Source: Niebla homalea (taxonomy: Eukaryota; Ascomycota; Lecanoromycetes; Lecanorales; Ramalinaceae). From it: a stretch of DNA of 64,000 nucleotides. The position numbers and the translations under genes are program-made. How positions within the stretch are numbered: position 1 is the stretch's first letter; every line of letters begins with the position of its first letter. Positions 61,049-64,000 of the stretch are shown piece after piece. The notes below the pieces were generated by a model. The model ran no database searches and had not been told where the DNA came from. It worked only from the letters and a program-made list of their open reading frames with translations. The DNA lies in the NCBI GenBank assembly GCA_019925105.1, contig JAHGAU010000028.1:124001-188000 (forward strand), in the 5' to 3' direction.

Positions 61049-63568
61049 CTAATCATCCTCTATATCGTCCTCTATCAAGAACAACTTTTTGACGCCTCTA
61101 TCTAGCTCTGCTGGAGCTTGCTCAGGATTGTTTACGGCATTCACCTCGCCCTCCTCAATGCCTGAAACAGGCAAACTGAAACGGTGAAATTGGGTGATGT
61201 TATTCAGAATTCTGGGACTGCTTCGTGGGGAGCACCTGCACTGTTCGATTTTGTGGAGGTAGGGTAGTCGCTCAAGCACGAGCTCCATTTTAGTCGTATT
61301 CAACGTTTCTCTGTAAGGCATTGTCTCTTGACTAAGGTGCTGCGCTCCTTGCTGAGTCCATGGACTTGAAGCACTAGCATGATCTGACAGTGTCAGATGA
61401 GACGCGCCACTTTGAGAATTTGCTGTCCAGCGTTCTATCAAATCTCCAGTCTCCTCAATTTGATTTAGGATCCTCATCGAAGTAGGATAATGCATCCTGT
61501 AAGTATCTGCTTCGGAGCCTCTTGAGGCTGATCCTAGCTCAGGATGACTGGCTCTTTTTACAGGGTCTGGCAGCGCAAATAGGAGACCTCGTACCGCAAC
61601 ATGAAAGGATAAATCGTCATGTCTCAAGCTTTCCGTAGCTCCACGTTCAAGGTAGCTGCCGCCGCCGAGACGAGCGCCCCGAGGCGAGTAAAGTATGTCG
61701 GTATCTGATATAGCGTCAAGGCACCCATTCATGGTATCCAGGAAGTTGTTGCCTTCGCAAGACAGGACGTAATTCTCATGCAGTGCAGCCACGAAGGTGC
61801 CTGTGTCAGTTCCTGTCTCGTCAATGAGGCCATCAAGGTTCAATTTAGATACTCTCGCTCTGGCATGCTGAGCTAGATGATGTGGTGGCTGGACTGTGCG
61901 AGACGTGCCCTCGCTGTTAGACTCCACAGTCTCCCTCTTGTTGTAGACAACCTTCCCAACTGCGTGAAAGAGGCCAAGGCTTGTTTCTCGATGGGCGACT
62001 GTCGATATCGAAGCTTCCTCCATCTTGGTCAAGGATTGGGAAGCTCGAGCACCTTTGCTACTCTTTGCAGCGACGCGGCCGCTCCAATCGTCAGCATCCC
62101 TACTTCGAGCACAAAGAAACTCCAGACTTCCAATAGCACTGCGGACATCCCCAGCTTCACCAAGAATCTTCAATACCGCTGATCCAGGTATTCGTTTTCG
62201 GCCACTATGCCTTGCTTCCTTTCTCAATACCATTTCCAGAGCCTTACTGATTATTGTCGTGGCAATAGGATTAAAGTCGATCACGCTCACTTTATCGTGG
62301 CCCAAGATCTCCGGTCCTAAGAGCTTGTGGGCTGTAAAACTCTCGCCAGCCGCTACTTTTTGGCTCGTACGGATTTCGGTGATGATCAGGACCAAGGGAA
62401 CATTTCTGCCATTTGACCAAGTATTGTTGTAATGTTCAGACATGAGAGAAGGAGAGTGGGAAGCTAGGTATTCAAGCATGCAAGCGCGAAATGATCGCAG
62501 AGGCCCCAAGGAGGATGTAGATATGCTAGGAAATTCATCAACTAGCACAAGCTTACGGGGCAAAGCCTGACTTGAATGCTGAGAGCCATGTCGGCCTTTT
62601 ATGGCATCGGTGGTATTTCCGGCCAAGTCTAGGTTGCCGAAGCTGCTGCTGCGACCTAGAAAGTCTGTGAATTGAGAAGACATGGACGAATATCCCTCGT
62701 GAGACAAGTCCGATCCGACCGGATTCCTCCATTCCAGGAGCTTCAGGCCCATGGATCTTGCAATGATTTCAACAGTAGCGGTCTTGCCAGAGCCTGAAGG
62801 GCCCTTGAGGATGAGAAGCCGTTTTCGCTCTTTGCCAGAAAAGACGTTTTCCATCCATTTCTTCACGTCGATTATTTTCCTCTTGTTGACAGCTAGTTCC
62901 TCCAACGTAGAGGGTCCATACTTCTCCGCCCATGGCCTACAGTCGTCTACCCTGAACGAGGATTGCGTCGAGGCAGTCGCCTTGTTGGTGGTACCATTTG
63001 TGGTGACTCGGAAGCTTTGCTTGCCGCCCAGTGGTCTTGCTGCAGAGTTGCTTTGGGTGCCAGCTTCGTTCTTGTCATCAGACAAATGTTTCGGGTCCGA
63101 ACAGTCTTCCGAGTCATCCTCAATAGAATCTAGATCAGCGTCATCTGGCCTCGAGGCTACCACAGTAGCCAGACCACCATCAGGCCGCAATTCTTGCTGG
63201 CTCACAGGCTTGTGCTGGCTGCCGGCTCTTCGTTTGCTCAAAAACGTGGATAATGGTCCTGACCCCAAGTCCCTGGGTTTCTTCGCGCCAGAAGCTTCCC
63301 GGAAAGATGACTCCTTGGAACCATTCTCCCGATCACCTTTACCCGTATTCGACCTCATGCCATCTTCTGTAACACCTCGCCTTTTGGACCTTGGGGGTAA
63401 AGCCTTTTCGGTGCCCGCTTTGGAGCCCGGAAGTTTTCTGGACTTATCCAGTTGCCAATTGCTGGGGTCCTTGCACTGTTCCAGCCTCGGACCTGGACCA
63501 GCATCTTCTTCTCCGTCCGAGTTCGAAAGTATGAGCTTTCTCTGCCGTTTCCTCGGGCGTGTATCCAT
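61049..63568 (-). CDS. RAD17: Checkpoint clamp loader subunit Rad17 (Rad24 in budding yeast), 839 aa
   Basis: A single exon. The family product replaces Rfc1 in the RFC-like complex that loads the 9-1-1 clamp at DNA damage, upstream of Mec1/ATR signalling, in the nucleus. Seen here: a basic nuclear-localisation-like stretch RKRQRKL (6-12); a 200-residue disordered acidic/Ser-rich N-terminus; RPWAEKYGPSTLEELAVNKRKI (211-232), which opens the AAA+ module and contains the family's KYxP/KYxxxL element; Walker A GPSGSGKT (256-263); and Walker B LVLVDEFP (340-347). The C-terminal helical collar region follows. The protein ends in an acidic tail EDDIEDD. Length is usual for filamentous fungi. The Walker B DE is followed by FP, as in Rad17 rather than DEVD of Rfc2-5. 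Confidence 0.95.
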   Translation of the reverse strand: MDTRPRKRQRKLILSNSDGEEDAGPGPRLEQCKDPSNWQLDKSRKLPGSKAGTEKALPPRSKRRGVTEDGMRSNTGKGDRENGSKESSFREASGAKKPRDLGSGPLSTFLSKRRAGSQHKPVSQQELRPDGGLATVVASRPDDADLDSIEDDSEDCSDPKHLSDDKNEAGTQSNSAARPLGGKQSFRVTTNGTTNKATASTQSSFRVDDCRPWAEKYGPSTLEELAVNKRKIIDVKKWMENVFSGKERKRLLILKGPSGSGKTATVEIIARSMGLKLLEWRNPVGSDLSHEGYSSMSSQFTDFLGRSSSFGNLDLAGNTTDAIKGRHGSQHSSQALPRKLVLVDEFPSISTSSLGPLRSFRACMLEYLASHSPSLMSEHYNNTWSNGRNVPLVLIITEIRTSQKVAAGESFTAHKLLGPEILGHDKVSVIDFNPIATTIISKALEMVLRKEARHSGRKRIPGSAVLKILGEAGDVRSAIGSLEFLCARSRDADDWSGRVAAKSSKGARASQSLTKMEEASISTVAHRETSLGLFHAVGKVVYNKRETVESNSEGTSRTVQPPHHLAQHARARVSKLNLDGLIDETGTDTGTFVAALHENYVLSCEGNNFLDTMNGCLDAISDTDILYSPRGARLGGGSYLERGATESLRHDDLSFHVAVRGLLFALPDPVKRASHPELGSASRGSEADTYRMHYPTSMRILNQIEETGDLIERWTANSQSGASHLTLSDHASASSPWTQQGAQHLSQETMPYRETLNTTKMELVLERLPYLHKIEQCRCSPRSSPRILNNITQFHRFSLPVSGIEEGEVNAVNNPEQAPAELDRGVKKLFLIEDDIEDD

Positions 63569-64000
63569 GCTGCGTCAGCAAGGAACCATGGCGCGATCCT
63601 GTGTGTAAGGCATTCATGTTGGGAATTCAACGTCAAGGTCATACAACAACAAATTGCCGTATTCTTGGTTGCACACTATGGTGGGAATCGTGTGTGCAGG
63701 GGACTGGACAACATTCGTGGGTGCGCTGCTCTCATAGATGTGTCACGTTAAGAAACTTCTGTCTAATCTGGAAAATTTGTATAGATATAAATTTAATTGG
63801 GGCTCCGTTGGCGCTTAAATTAGAACTAGCCGATAAGACATACAATTTCTATACTTCGATCATCAAGTCGACAACGCTGAAGGTTGCGGTGGGTGCCGAA
63901 TCAAAGCTATTCGATTCACTTTGCCTCCTGGATTTTGTGCTGCTTACATTGCTCGTGATATATCCAACTTGTAGAGGGCGAGGAAATATGACGGTAAGAC
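63569..64000. promoter_or_regulatory. Upstream region of RAD17, window end
   Basis: The region contains the RAD17 5' flank. An AT-rich patch TATAAATTTAAT at about 63,786-63,797 and a CCGATAAG GATA-type site at about 63,829 are visible but unproven. No gene is supported before the window ends. Confidence 0.35.

Noticed and set aside
62751..63608. 285-codon plus-strand open frame opposite RAD17
   Set aside because: It is antisense to the Walker A and N-terminal region of RAD17, whose motifs are unmistakable. It is a shadow frame.

Overview
The window is nuclear DNA of a filamentous ascomycete (Pezizomycotina) with a bipartite, RIP-affected genome. The evidence is short spliceosomal introns (48-160 bp, GTxxGT...CTGAC...YAG), Pezizomycotina-type housekeeping proteins (Abp1, AMP deaminase, Rad17), and a 49 kb very AT-rich block. 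In that block CpA/TpG dinucleotides are almost gone while CpG survives, and stop codons are nearly all TAA. This is the footprint of repeat-induced point mutation (RIP). I cannot name the species.

Positions 1 to about 49,010 hold no intact gene. It is a nested graveyard of transposons whose order of arrival can be read from target-site duplications (TSDs). A small LTR element (3' end at 28227) appears to carry Gypsy-3 (3' remnant 25709-27491). Gypsy-3 carries LINE-E (pieces at 1-2146, 7930-8141, 9534-11721, 25182-25708). LINE-E was split by LINE-A (2147-7916, TSD 13 bp), by a 1,387-bp non-autonomous LTR element (8142-9528, TSD AATAA) and by Gypsy-1 (11722-25176, TSD TAAAG). Gypsy-1 was in turn hit by LINE-B (about 14530-20312) and by a 537-bp TA-flanked inverted-repeat element inside its 3' LTR. 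To the right lie Gypsy-2 (28701-42143, minus strand, chromodomain-bearing, TSD GATAT), split by LINE-C (28954-34722, TSD 15 bp), and LINE-D (42775-48539, TSD 14 bp). LINE-A to LINE-D are near full-length (about 5.77 kb) members of one family with a (TCAA)n 3' tail, resembling the fungal Tad1 clade.

At about 49,010 the composition switches abruptly to ordinary genic DNA. 49.0-51.1 kb holds only broken or very short coding traces. Then follow ABP1 (minus, 4 exons, 817 aa), a Pezizomycotina-type hypothetical gene with a C2HH zinc-finger-like motif and a probably frameshifted upstream part (plus, 54.1-55.8 kb), a 13-bp minisatellite (56370-56670), AMP deaminase (plus, 4 exons, 967 aa) and RAD17 (minus, single exon, 839 aa). 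AMP deaminase and RAD17 are convergent.

The genes do not form a pathway: actin patch assembly, purine nucleotide balance and DNA-damage checkpoint are ordinary housekeeping functions. The unusual content is the TE architecture. I saw no cluster that looks like a new biochemical system.
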